Below, piece by piece: positions 17,219 to 24,552 of a DNA stretch of 64,000 bases. The position numbers were made by a program, and so were the translations under genes. The stretch comes from Hymenobacter yonginensis (lineage in GTDB: Bacteria; Bacteroidota; Bacteroidia; Cytophagales; Hymenobacteraceae): the NCBI RefSeq assembly GCF_027625995.1, contig NZ_CP115396.1:3410001-3474000 (forward strand), written 5' to 3'. The notes under the pieces are model-generated. The model saw only the letters and a list, made by a program, of their open reading frames with translations, had not been told where the DNA came from and made no database searches. Each line of letters begins with the position of its first letter. Position 1 is the stretch's first letter.

Positions 17219-17226
17219 CAAAGGTA
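17219..17226 (-). promoter_or_regulatory. -7 box upstream of mfd
   Basis: TACCTTTG on the minus strand, a perfect TAnnTTTG, 24 bases before the TTG start. No clear -33 TTG. Confidence 0.6.
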
Positions 17227-17394
17227 GAAGCCCGGCCGAATGAAAATCCGGTCGGGCGAGGCAGGCTGACAGGCGCCAACAGGGCGCGGTACTCAATACC
17301 ACCGGGCGGCCCCGAAAGTTTCCGTCCGACTTGCGCCCGGTTGCCGTATCTTCCGGGTTCATGCAGCTAATGTAGCCCGGGGGGGCATAGGGCA

Positions 17395-17607
17395 ATGGCA
17401 GATACGCACAACCAACCAGGCAGCGACGAGTGGGACAACCTGCTGCATCACCTCCGACAGGTGCGCCAGCAGGTGCAGGAACAGGGCCCGTTGCCCGAGC
17501 AGGCCAAGGCCGAAGCCACCGACGCCTTCCGGCGCGGCCTGGCCTTGCTGGAAACGCAGGTCCAGGACATCCGCGGCCACCTGAAAGGCAGTTCCGGCAA
17601 GTGGTAG
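17395..17607 (+). CDS. small hydrophilic helical hypothetical protein
   Basis: 70 residues, not recognised. Charged and Gln-rich, predicted as two helices: WDNLLHHLRQVRQQVQEQ and KAEATDAFRRGLALLETQ, ending in LKGSSGKW. No cysteines, no signal peptide. Amino-acid composition and third-position GC look like a real gene, and the antisense frame gives a less plausible protein. Lies alone between mfd (divergent) and the membrane hydrolase. No function proposed. Confidence 0.55.
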   Translation: MADTHNQPGSDEWDNLLHHLRQVRQQVQEQGPLPEQAKAEATDAFRRGLALLETQVQDIRGHLKGSSGKW

Positions 17608-17834
17608 GCCGGGCCATACCTCTTACAGTATAGGGCTACGAACTGGTATCCGTGCTTCTGAGAGCAGGGCACCTACTTTATAGCCGGAAGCTACCCGATA
17701 CTCTTTCCGGCACTGTAGCCCAAGGCCGCAACCTGTTATGCTTCCTGCCGCTTTCCAGGCACTGTGGAAGACGGGCGGGCGCGGCTATTGTTGCACCTTT
17801 GCGGGCAGTTTTCGCCCTTTATACTCTATCTTCT

Positions 17835-18575
17835 TTGCGCGGTTCTTCTCACCTGGCCATTGGCCTGATTACCGGCGTTGCCGTCGCGGGCCTGGTGCCC
17901 GGCATCCCCTTCTCCCCAGCCGGTATTGCGCTGGCCGGCTTCTCGGCCCTCGCCCCCGACCTCGACCACCCCAGCTCCCGCCTCAGCAAGCGCCTGGGCT
18001 TCGCGCAGGCCTATGTGCGCTGGGCCTTTGTGGTGGTGGCGCTGCTGCTGGCCGCCTACACCCACTTCATGCTCCCCATCGGCCCCGACCGGCGCATGGG
18101 CTTCACAGCGGCCCTGGCGTTCGGCCTCATCGGCGCGGCTATGCAGGGCGACTCTACGCGCCGGCTGGCGCTGCTGTTCACGGGCCTGTGCACGGTGGTG
18201 GCGGGGCTGTACACCGGTTTTCTGTGGCTGAGCATGCTGGGCTGCTTCGTGGCCATTGCGCCCTTCACCAGCCACCGCTCCTGGACGCACACCATCTGGG
18301 CCGCCGCCCTCTGGACCTACATCGGCCACCTGGCCAACCAGAGCCTGGGCTGGCACGGCGTGGCGCTGTTTGCCGGCGGCGGCTACGTCTCGCACCTGCT
18401 GGCCGACACCCTCACCAAAGCCGGCGTGAAGTGGCTGATGCCGCTGCTGGACACGTCGTTCAAGATTCCGCTGATCCGCACCGGTTCGCCCAGTGGCAAT
18501 ATGCTGGAAGTAACTATTTGTGTAGGATACGCCATGCTGGTGCTGGGCCTGGTAGCCGGCAGAATTGAATTTTAG
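17835..18575 (+). CDS. YdjM-like membrane metal-dependent hydrolase
   Basis: About 246 residues if it starts at TTG 17835 (MRGSSHLAIG); the frame is open back to 17652 but that part does not resemble the family. Polytopic membrane protein with about seven hydrophobic segments. Family motifs: N-terminal SSHLAIGLITG, DLDHPSSRLSKR (acidic-Asp-His with the serine pair) and the later SHRSWTHTIWAA, plus GYVSHLLADTLTKAGVKWL. These His/Asp clusters define the YdjM (DUF457) group of predicted metal-dependent hydrolases, where E. coli YdjM is under LexA control. Substrate unknown. A strong terminator follows 26 bases after the stop. Confidence 0.85.
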   Translation: MRGSSHLAIGLITGVAVAGLVPGIPFSPAGIALAGFSALAPDLDHPSSRLSKRLGFAQAYVRWAFVVVALLLAAYTHFMLPIGPDRRMGFTAALAFGLIGAAMQGDSTRRLALLFTGLCTVVAGLYTGFLWLSMLGCFVAIAPFTSHRSWTHTIWAAALWTYIGHLANQSLGWHGVALFAGGGYVSHLLADTLTKAGVKWLMPLLDTSFKIPLIRTGSPSGNMLEVTICVGYAMLVLGLVAGRIEF

Positions 18576-18600
18576 GTATAAAATCATGTGCATACATACG

Positions 18601-18627
18601 TGCAGGTAGTTTCACTGCCTGCATTTT
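18601..18627 (+). terminator. terminator of the YdjM-like gene
   Basis: TGCAGGTAG (18601-18609) pairs with CTGCCTGCA (18615-18623), nine pairs with one G-T wobble and a 5-base loop, followed by TTTTACT. Confidence 0.85.
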
Positions 18628-19184
18628 ACTGTCTAGGCCGGCGGCAGAAACTGCTGTGCGCTGCCCCCTGCCCTATTCACTTCGGCTCTGTAAATAGAGG
18701 ACACTTATTATCAGCAACATACACCCTAATAGTCGGGTTATAGCACGTAGTTGGTTCATACAGCCTTCATATAACGCCACGTACTATGCGGCTGGCAGAG
18801 CGCTTTGCCGTATGCATTACCCGGCCGGCTGAATACTGCCAGACGTGCCGGGTATAATTTCGGCGGGTAATGGCCGGTTTTGTTAGATTAGCGCCGAAAT
18901 GCACTTTGCATATATGATCATACGTTCAGGGATACGCCTATGTAAAATATATTTTATTTAATATTACAGTCGCTTTTCCGGTTCGCTGCCCCCGTCAGGC
19001 AGCACCGGCGGCCAATACTTGGCTTCTGTGGAAACAGCGACGTGGTAGGGGAGCAGCCGGCAGATCAGGCAATAGCGGATGGTGTTCAGGTAGCTTTAAC
19101 TGGTATTTTGTCTGGTTTGGCTTGCAATCCTGGGCAGGCACCGAATATAGTCTATCATGCAGGCAGCTAAAACAATAGGTATCG
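18628..19184. other. gene-free stretch
   Basis: About 560 bases with no supportable coding region on either strand. Base composition is mixed, with an AT-rich block near 18930-18970 (gtaaaatatattttatttaatatt). A CCGGCC (about 18822) and GGCCGG (about 18872) pair frames 50 bases that could fold. It may hold a small RNA or a long 5' region for the following NYN gene, but I see no recognised RNA family. Confidence 0.4.
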
Positions 19185-19192
19185 TATCTTTG
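19185..19192 (+). promoter_or_regulatory. -7 box upstream of the NYN-domain gene
   Basis: TATCTTTG is a perfect match to TAnnTTTG, 100 bases upstream of the ATG at 19292, implying a leader of about 90 bases that contains a C-rich run (cccccctaccccccacacacacc). Confidence 0.55.
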
Positions 19193-19291
19193 GCATCAGA
19201 CTATGCCAGCAATGGCTATGACTGAAAACAAATTAACTGCCCCCCTACCCCCCACACACACCTTTTTTACTTACCCTTCAACCCTTCTTGT

Positions 19292-20299
19292 ATGAACCAG
19301 ATTAATAGCCCTCTGATCAGGGTCGGCGTCTTTTATGACGGCAATTATTTTTTGAAGATCAGTGATTACTACTACTTCCAGCATGAGCGTAAGGCCCGGA
19401 TTAGCCTGGAAGGTCTGCACGAGTTTATTCGCCATCAGGTAGCAGAGGAAGAAGACGTGGACGTACGTCTGAGCCGCATCATCGACGCCCACTTCTTCCG
19501 CGGCCGGTTATCGGCCACGGAAGCACGCGACAAGGACCGCCTCTTCCACGACCGGCTGCTCGACGATATTCTGATGAATATGAGCATTGCTACGCACTAC
19601 ATGCCCCTGAAAACGCGCGACGGCCGTCTGCAGGAAAAAGGCATCGACGTGTGGCTGAGCCTAGAGGCGCTGGAGCTGGCCCTGCACAAAAGCTACGACG
19701 TAGTGGTGCTGATTGCCGGCGACTCCGACTACGTGCCGCTCATCAAGAAGCTCAATACCATTGGCACGCGGGTAATGCTGCTCAACTGGGACTTCAAATA
19801 CGTGGATTTCAAGGGCGAAGCCCGCGTGACGCGCGCCTCGCAGCACCTGCTGGAGCAGGCCACCTACCCGGTACAGATGCACGAAATCATCGACCAGGGC
19901 CTGGCCGATGCCGACGAGCTGATCGAAACCATGTTTGTGAACACGCCCGAGCCCGCGCCTTACCCGGCGGCGGCCAAGCCAGTGCGCCCCACCGGCCCCA
20001 CGGCTGCCGGCCCGGTAGGCACCGTAGGAATCAGCACCATCAAGAACCTGAAAAACGGGTTCGGTTTCGTGGTGATGCCGCCGAACAACCTGTTCTTCAG
20101 CTACGCCGACATGGCCGAAGGCGACTTCAACGAGCTGCGTGAAGGCGACTGGGTGGAATTCACGGTGGGCCGCAACCACCGCGACGAGGACTGCGCCCGC
20201 AACGTACGCAAAGTAGCCGCTCCCGCTATGGAAGAAGGCGACGAGTACGACGAGGAGGAAACCGAGCACGAGTCGGCCGATTCGTCGGAGCACCTGTAG
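19292..20299 (+). CDS. NYN-domain (PIN-like) nuclease with C-terminal cold-shock-like domain
   Basis: 335 residues. N-terminal NYN domain (about 10-195): Asp16 in VGVFYDGNYF, a helical insert, then the second acidic pair Asp144/Asp146 in LIAGDSDYVPLIKKL and RVMLLNWDF. NYN proteins are predicted metal-dependent RNases. A Pro/Ala linker (about 215-245) leads to a small beta-barrel region, ISTIKNLKNGFGFVVMP ... FFSYADM ... LREGDWVEFTVGRN, which reads like a cold-shock/S1-type RNA-binding domain with the FGFV and FFSY RNP-like motifs. The tail is acidic (EEGDEYDEEETEHE). This supports an RNA-processing enzyme; the target is unknown. Monocistronic, with a strong terminator. Confidence 0.88.
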   Translation: MNQINSPLIRVGVFYDGNYFLKISDYYYFQHERKARISLEGLHEFIRHQVAEEEDVDVRLSRIIDAHFFRGRLSATEARDKDRLFHDRLLDDILMNMSIATHYMPLKTRDGRLQEKGIDVWLSLEALELALHKSYDVVVLIAGDSDYVPLIKKLNTIGTRVMLLNWDFKYVDFKGEARVTRASQHLLEQATYPVQMHEIIDQGLADADELIETMFVNTPEPAPYPAAAKPVRPTGPTAAGPVGTVGISTIKNLKNGFGFVVMPPNNLFFSYADMAEGDFNELREGDWVEFTVGRNHRDEDCARNVRKVAAPAMEEGDEYDEEETEHESADSSEHL

Positions 20300-20334
20300 G
20301 CCCTACGCTTCTCGGTGCCCATACAGGCAACCCC

Positions 20335-20374
20335 AAAAAACGCCAGCCGCTCCATCGAGCGGCTGGCGTTTTTT
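20335..20374 (+). terminator. strong terminator of the NYN gene
   Basis: AAAAAA then CGCCAGCCGCTC (20341-20352), loop CATC, GAGCGGCTGGCG (20357-20368) and TTTTTT. Perfect 12-bp GC stem, extendable to 18 with A-T pairs; can work in both directions. Confidence 0.95.
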
Positions 20375-20419
20375 ATTGGATTAAGCAGTTGCCCCAAGCT
20401 GTGGACTATGATCCTAGTT

Positions 20420-20548
20420 CTAGTTCCCCTCCTTGGAAAGGAGGGGTTAGGGATGGTTGATGGACGCCAGAACGATGACTAGCTCTAGTATTGTTCTAGC
20501 GCGCGTCAACCACCCCTAGCCCCTCCTTTCCAAGGAGGGGAATTAGCT
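20420..20548. repeat. 129-bp nested palindromic element (long form)
   Basis: Second long copy of the element at 10296-10433: left arm CTAGTTCCCCTCCTTGG... continuing GTTAGGGATGGTTGA, right arm TCAACCACCCCTAGC... ending GGGGAATTAGCT. The centre differs from the first copy but both contain short ctag motifs. Lies between two convergent genes. Confidence 0.85.
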
Positions 20549-20602
20549 TTTAATCCTAACCCTTATTCTCCGCAACTTGGGTACATTATCAATCAATACT
20601 CC

Positions 20603-21085
20603 CTACTCCTGCGGCTCGGCATCCGGGAACAGGAGGCGGTGGAAGTCGCGCTTGTCGGCGGGGTAGCGGTTGAAGGTGCCCATGCCGCGAGCTACCACTA
20701 AGCCCCCGTCGCGGGCGGGGCACTCGATGGTGGCGCTGCTGACGAGCAGGGTTTTGCCAGCGTGCTCCACCCGGGCCCGGGCCACCAGCGTATCGTGCAG
20801 CCGCACGGGGTGCAGGTAGTTGATCTTGAACTCCACCGTCGAGACCAGCTCGTCGGCCGTGAAGGCCAGCGACAGGGCCGCCGCCCCCAGCGCCGCATCC
20901 ATCAGCCCGGCCAGCACCCCGCCGTGGCAGGTCCCCGGCGACGACAGATGCTCGTTGCGGATGGTCATGTGGTACTCGGCGTCGCCGGGGCTGTGCACGG
21001 TCAGGGTCATGCCGTTGGTGCGGCCGTAGGTGTTGATCTGGTTGTAGATGGCCACGAGCGTGGCCACGTCGGGAAGCTGTTCCAT
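20603..21085 (-). CDS. PaaI-family hotdog thioesterase
   Basis: 160 residues from ATG 21085 (MEQLPDVATL); the frame extends to 21142 without family similarity. Hotdog-fold acyl-CoA thioesterase of the PaaI/YiiD type: central helix motif CHGGVLAGLMDAALGAAA (with the conserved His-Gly-Gly and Asp), the strand STVEFKINYLHPV, and RVEHAGKTLLVSSATI. The catalytic Asp in GLMDAALG is present. Substrate cannot be inferred. The GNAT gene lies 87 bases upstream on the same strand, so co-transcription is possible. Confidence 0.9.
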   Translation of the reverse strand: MEQLPDVATLVAIYNQINTYGRTNGMTLTVHSPGDAEYHMTIRNEHLSSPGTCHGGVLAGLMDAALGAAALSLAFTADELVSTVEFKINYLHPVRLHDTLVARARVEHAGKTLLVSSATIECPARDGGLVVARGMGTFNRYPADKRDFHRLLFPDAEPQE

Positions 21086-21171
21086 AGAGACGGTGGCAAG
21101 TAGGCCGACCGGGCAACTCACGCCCGGCGGCACAGCAGGCAATATACAACGCGGCCCTGTGGGCCGCTCGC

Positions 21172-21624
21172 TCAGCGCGTGGGTGCCGCCAGCTCTTTGT
21201 GCATCAAAAAATGCGCGACGGTGTCAAACAGCGTGTGCGAGGGCGCCTGCACCGTGTAGCCGAGCCGGATGTAGAAGGGTACGGCCGCCTCGCGGGCGTG
21301 CAGCACCAGCCGGCCGTAGCCGCGCTGCCGGGCGGCCGCTTCCAGATGCCCCAACAGTTGCCGGCCCACGCCCCGGCCCTGCCACGCGGGAACCACGGCC
21401 ATAAACCGGACTTGCCCCGTGCCGGGGCCGGCGGCCTGCAGCATGGCCACGCCGGTAGCATGGCCGCTGTCGTCCAGGGCCAGGGCGTGCACGGTGGTGG
21501 GCAGGCCGTCTTCAGGCACGCGCTCCGAGCCTTCGGGCTGCTGCCAGGGCTGGCGCAGCACTTCGTAGCGAAGGCGGTAGTAGGCCGCCCATTCGGTGGG
21601 ATTCTGGGGAGTTTGCAGGGGCAT
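21172..21624 (-). CDS. GNAT-family N-acetyltransferase
   Basis: 150 residues from ATG 21624 (MPLQTPQNPTEWAAYYRLRYEVLRQPW). This N-terminal pattern and GQVRFMAVVPAWQGRGVGRQLLGHLE, which contains the acetyl-CoA P-loop-like Q/R-x-x-G-x-G/A (QGRGVG), identify a GNAT enzyme of the ElaA/YitI-like small type. The C-terminal strand ends AVPFYIRLGYTVQAPS, the usual motif. Substrate unknown. Probably upstream partner of the thioesterase gene. Confidence 0.92.
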   Translation of the reverse strand: MPLQTPQNPTEWAAYYRLRYEVLRQPWQQPEGSERVPEDGLPTTVHALALDDSGHATGVAMLQAAGPGTGQVRFMAVVPAWQGRGVGRQLLGHLEAAARQRGYGRLVLHAREAAVPFYIRLGYTVQAPSHTLFDTVAHFLMHKELAAPTR

Positions 21625-21698
21625 GGCGGCGGAGGTATGCGGGTGGGCCGGCGCAAGGATACTCAAAAACAGGAGCCCGGCAATAAGCCCCGCCTTCC

Positions 21699-21706
21699 TA
21701 CCTTTA
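21699..21706 (+). promoter_or_regulatory. -7 box upstream of yajQ
   Basis: TACCTTTA differs from TAnnTTTG only in the last base; 66 bases before the ATG at 21772. Confidence 0.4.
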
Positions 21707-21771
21707 CGGCCCGCGCCAACCGCCGCGCCGGTTTGGCGTACTGCCTTTCATTTCCTCCTTTTCTTCTTCCC

Positions 21772-22269
21772 ATGGCCTCCTTCGATATCGTCAGCAAAGT
21801 AGATCCGCAAACCCTGGAAAACGCCGTGAATACGGCGCAGAAAGAACTGCAGACCCGGTATGACCTCCGCGACACGAAAGGCGGCATCGAGCTCAACAAA
21901 AAAGAGAACACCATCCAGCTCAGCTCCGAAAACTCCATGCGCGTGAAGGCGCTGGAAGACATTCTGCTGGGCCGCGTGGTGAAGCAGGGCATCGATGGCA
22001 CGGCCCTCGACTTCTCGGCCGAAGAGCAGGCCAGCGGCCAGCTCATCAAGAAAACCATCAAGGTGCGCGCCGGCCTCGACAAAGAAGTGGGCCGCAAAAT
22101 CAGCAAGGCTATCAAGGATGCCAAGCTGAAGGTAGACGTGCAGATGCAGGACGACCAGATGCGCGTGACGGCCAAGAAAATCGACGAGCTGCAGGGCGTT
22201 ATTGCGCTGCTGCGCCAGCGCTCCGCCGACATCGGCCAGCCCCTGCAGTTCGTGAACATGAAAAGCTAG
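21772..22269 (+). CDS. yajQ: YajQ-family nucleotide-binding protein
   Basis: 165 residues, the typical size (E. coli YajQ 163). MASFDIVSKVDPQTLENAVN is the standard N-terminus; the duplicated ferredoxin-like halves follow, including KENTIQLSSENSMR and GLDKEVGRKISKAIKDAKLKV, and the end AVIALLRQRSADIGQPLQFVN is also characteristic. Family members bind cyclic-di-GMP or nucleic acids in some species; function here unknown. The longer open frame upstream is antisense to the GNAT gene and is rejected. Confidence 0.96.
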   Translation: MASFDIVSKVDPQTLENAVNTAQKELQTRYDLRDTKGGIELNKKENTIQLSSENSMRVKALEDILLGRVVKQGIDGTALDFSAEEQASGQLIKKTIKVRAGLDKEVGRKISKAIKDAKLKVDVQMQDDQMRVTAKKIDELQGVIALLRQRSADIGQPLQFVNMKS

Positions 22270-22377
22270 AATGGCTTAGTGGCGGCCTTGCCCGGTGGCG
22301 GCTCCGTGGCCCGATACCGGCCCATGTAACTGCCAGTTCCCCATTCAACCAATAAGCAGTTCAACCTTTTTGACTTT

Positions 22378-23148
22378 ATGCACTTCGACTTTTCGGTTTT
22401 TTCCAACCCGCAGACCTGGGTCAGCCTGCTTACGCTGACGTTCATGGAAATCGTGCTGGGCATCGACAACATCATCTTCATTTCCATTATCGTCAACCGC
22501 CTGCCGCGCGAGCAGCAGCAGCGGGGCCGCAGCATCGGGCTGCTGCTCGCGCTGCTGTGCCGCATCGGGCTGCTGCTGAGCATCAGCTGGATTGTGGGCC
22601 TGAAAGCGGCGCTGTTTACCCTTGATCTGCCCTGGATGACGGAGCCGTTCGGAGTGACCGGGCGCGACCTAATCCTGCTGGGCGGCGGTCTGTTCCTGAT
22701 CGGCAAGAGCACCACCGAAATTCACACCAAGCTGCAGGGCGAGGAAGAAGAAACCGAAGCCGGCAAGGCCGGAGCGTCGTTTGGGAGCATCATCTTCCAG
22801 ATTATCCTTATCGACATCGTGTTCAGCTTCGACTCCATCCTGACGGCCGTGGGCCTTGTGGATAACGTGCTGATCATGATTCTGGCCGTGATTCTGTCGA
22901 TGGGCGTAATGCTGGCCTTCTCGGGCGTGGTGGCCGATTTCGTGAACCGCAACCCCACCATCAAGATGCTGGCCCTTTCCTTCCTGATTATGATTGGGGT
23001 GATGCTGGTGATGGAGGCCTTCCACAAGGAAATCGAGAAAGGCTACATCTACTTCGCCATGTTCTTCTCGCTGATTGTAGAAGTGCTCAACATGCGCCTG
23101 CGCAAGAAAACCGAGCCAGTCCACCTGCGCGACTCGCAGTACGACTAA
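22378..23148 (+). CDS. TerC-family integral membrane protein
   Basis: 256 residues with seven to nine membrane segments. The TerC signature is clear: LTFMEIVLGIDNIIFISII near residue 20-38 and the repeated IILIDIVFSFDSILTAVGLVD, with paired Asp residues that in family members probably bind Mn2+ or Ca2+. Known members are Mn2+ exporters (Alx/MeeF/MeeY) that load exoenzymes. A charged loop (GEEEETEAGKAG) separates the two repeats. Terminator 20 bases after the stop. No riboswitch of the yybP type is evident in the 108-base upstream gap. Confidence 0.95.
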   Translation: MHFDFSVFSNPQTWVSLLTLTFMEIVLGIDNIIFISIIVNRLPREQQQRGRSIGLLLALLCRIGLLLSISWIVGLKAALFTLDLPWMTEPFGVTGRDLILLGGGLFLIGKSTTEIHTKLQGEEEETEAGKAGASFGSIIFQIILIDIVFSFDSILTAVGLVDNVLIMILAVILSMGVMLAFSGVVADFVNRNPTIKMLALSFLIMIGVMLVMEAFHKEIEKGYIYFAMFFSLIVEVLNMRLRKKTEPVHLRDSQYD

Positions 23149-23167
23149 CGACAGAGCAGCCTTATGC

Positions 23168-23204
23168 AAAAGCGCCCGCAACTGTAGTTGCGGGCGCTTT
23201 TTTT
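23168..23204. terminator. bidirectional terminator between terC and the DnaJ-like gene
   Basis: AAAAGCGCCCGCAACT (23168-23183) and AGTTGCGGGCGCTTTT (23186-23201) are exact inverted repeats; T-run to 23204 on plus and AAAA complement on minus. Serves the convergent genes. Confidence 0.95.
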
Positions 23205-23225
23205 ATGGGCAGTAGCCAGAGGGTG

Positions 23226-23996
23226 TCACGTTGTCAAAGCCAGCAGCAGCGCAATCAGGCCAACTACACTAGCCACTATACTCAGGTTGACAACGGCTCC
23301 GGCCGACAGCTGCGGCCACTGCGCCGTGGCGGCCAGCAAGGCCAGCAGGCCCACGAAAAAGACCATGCTGCCCATTTCCGGTTCCAGCGGGAGCATCCTT
23401 CCATCGGGCAGGCGAGCCTCGTGCACAAACCGAAACAGCCAGGATACGCGCAGCTGAAATGCCGGCACATCATTCGGCACCTCCAGCGGAGTTACGAACG
23501 AGCCATTTGACGTGCTGATGCTGTAGCGCAACATGGTGTCGGGGCTGCGCTGCACCGCTATGGCGTCGAAGGTGGCCGTGACGGTGCGGCGGGGGCCGTA
23601 AAAGTCGAGCAGTACCAGCAACGGCAGCACCAGCAGTAGTTGGCACCAGCGGCGGGCCGGTGCAACATAAGGGCCGTAGTCGAAGCGCTGGGTTTTCAGG
23701 ATAGTGCGCCACTGGCCCCGCCGGAACTCTACGGGCGGCGGGCGGCGGCTTGCCTCGGGCGAAACCGCCGGAGCCGTGGGCCGGTGGTGGGCCCGGGCCA
23801 GGGCCGCGTCATATGCCGCGCGGCGGGCAGGGTCGCTGAGCGTCTCGTAGGCCTCATTAATGGCTAAGTAGCGACGGTGCTGCGCGGGGTCGGGGGTACG
23901 GTCGGGGTGGGTGCTCAGCACAAGACGGCGGTAGGCCCGCCGAATGTCTTCGGGCGACGCCTGCGTACTTAGCTCTAATACGGCGTAGTAGCTCAC
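23226..23996 (-). CDS. J-domain protein, membrane anchored
   Basis: 256 residues. Residues 1-65 are a J domain: YYAVLELSTQASPEDIRRAYR, the HPD tripeptide in STHPDRTPD, and NEAYETLSDPARRAAYD. The J domain recruits DnaK. It lacks the Gly/Phe and zinc regions of DnaJ. After a Pro-rich linker come a hydrophobic segment (WCQLLLVLPLLVLLDF, about 118-133), a beta-rich part and two C-terminal hydrophobic segments, so it probably brings DnaK to the membrane. Starts with GTG at 23996 overlapping the stop of the upstream gene (GTGA), implying translational coupling. Confidence 0.88.
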   Translation of the reverse strand: MSYYAVLELSTQASPEDIRRAYRRLVLSTHPDRTPDPAQHRRYLAINEAYETLSDPARRAAYDAALARAHHRPTAPAVSPEASRRPPPVEFRRGQWRTILKTQRFDYGPYVAPARRWCQLLLVLPLLVLLDFYGPRRTVTATFDAIAVQRSPDTMLRYSISTSNGSFVTPLEVPNDVPAFQLRVSWLFRFVHEARLPDGRMLPLEPEMGSMVFFVGLLALLAATAQWPQLSAGAVVNLSIVASVVGLIALLLALTT

Positions 23997-24427
23997 TGGC
24001 TAGCGCTCAGTTCGGCCACAGCAGCGGCCTGGTCCTGCACGCGGCGGGTAGCCAGCTCCAGCAGGCGGCGGTTCAGCTCGGAACGGTGCTGGCGGTAGTA
24101 ACTCAACTCGGCCGCCGTAAACAGACCACATATCAACCCGATGACGGTGTAGCGCAGCTTGGTGTTGCGGGTAAGCAGCTCCGCCAGCAGCCGGGCCTGC
24201 TCTGTAGCAGACGCAGCGGCCAGGGCAATGTGGTGGTCGCGCACGAAATCGGCCACGGTGGCCAGCAGCACGTCGTTCTGCAGCTTCAGCAGCGGGCGCA
24301 GGGTGTGGTGGAGGAAGTCGGCGGCGGTAGCGTCGCCGGAGGCGGGCAGCACCTGCGGCAGCTGGGGGCGCAGAGCCAGCAGGGCCGCATCGGGCCGGGT
24401 TGGTGGGGAAGCAGAATCAGGCAGCAT
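23993..24427 (-). CDS. hypothetical protein coupled to J-domain gene
   Basis: 144 residues from ATG 24427 (MLPDSASPPTRP); an ATG at 24463 is also open. Not recognised. A Pro-rich N-terminus is followed by a helical region (LHHTLRPLLKLQNDVLLATVADFVRDHH), one probable membrane segment (YTVIGLICGLFTAAELSYY, about 93-112) and a helical tail LNRRLLELATRRVQ. Its stop overlaps the GTG of the J-domain protein, so the two are translated together and may form a membrane complex with DnaK. Upstream is the terminator of the M36 protease. Confidence 0.65.
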   Translation of the reverse strand: MLPDSASPPTRPDAALLALRPQLPQVLPASGDATAADFLHHTLRPLLKLQNDVLLATVADFVRDHHIALAAASATEQARLLAELLTRNTKLRYTVIGLICGLFTAAELSYYRQHRSELNRRLLELATRRVQDQAAAVAELSASQ

Positions 24428-24465
24428 CGGGGGCAAAAAGCAAAGAGGAAAAGAGAGCAACAAAA

Positions 24466-24494
24466 AACCCGCCCGACTGGCTGTCGGGCGGGTT
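24466..24494 (-). terminator. terminator of the M36 protease gene
   Basis: AACCCGCCCGAC (24466-24477) pairs with GTCGGGCGGGTT (24483-24494), loop 5 bases; on the minus strand followed by TTTTTTG. About 60 bases after the stop at 24553. Confidence 0.95.
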
Positions 24495-24552
24495 CTTCAG
24501 CTGATGCGGCAGGCCGCGCAAACCACCGCCACGGCGGCGCTTGCGGGTGCTC

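Noticed and set aside
17652-17834. Upstream extension of the YdjM-like protein
   Set aside because: Cys/Arg-rich and not membrane-like; the family start SSHLAIG begins right after TTG 17835.
22270-22377. Manganese riboswitch before terC
   Set aside because: Gap is only 108 bases and no yybP-ykoY-type helices could be seen.
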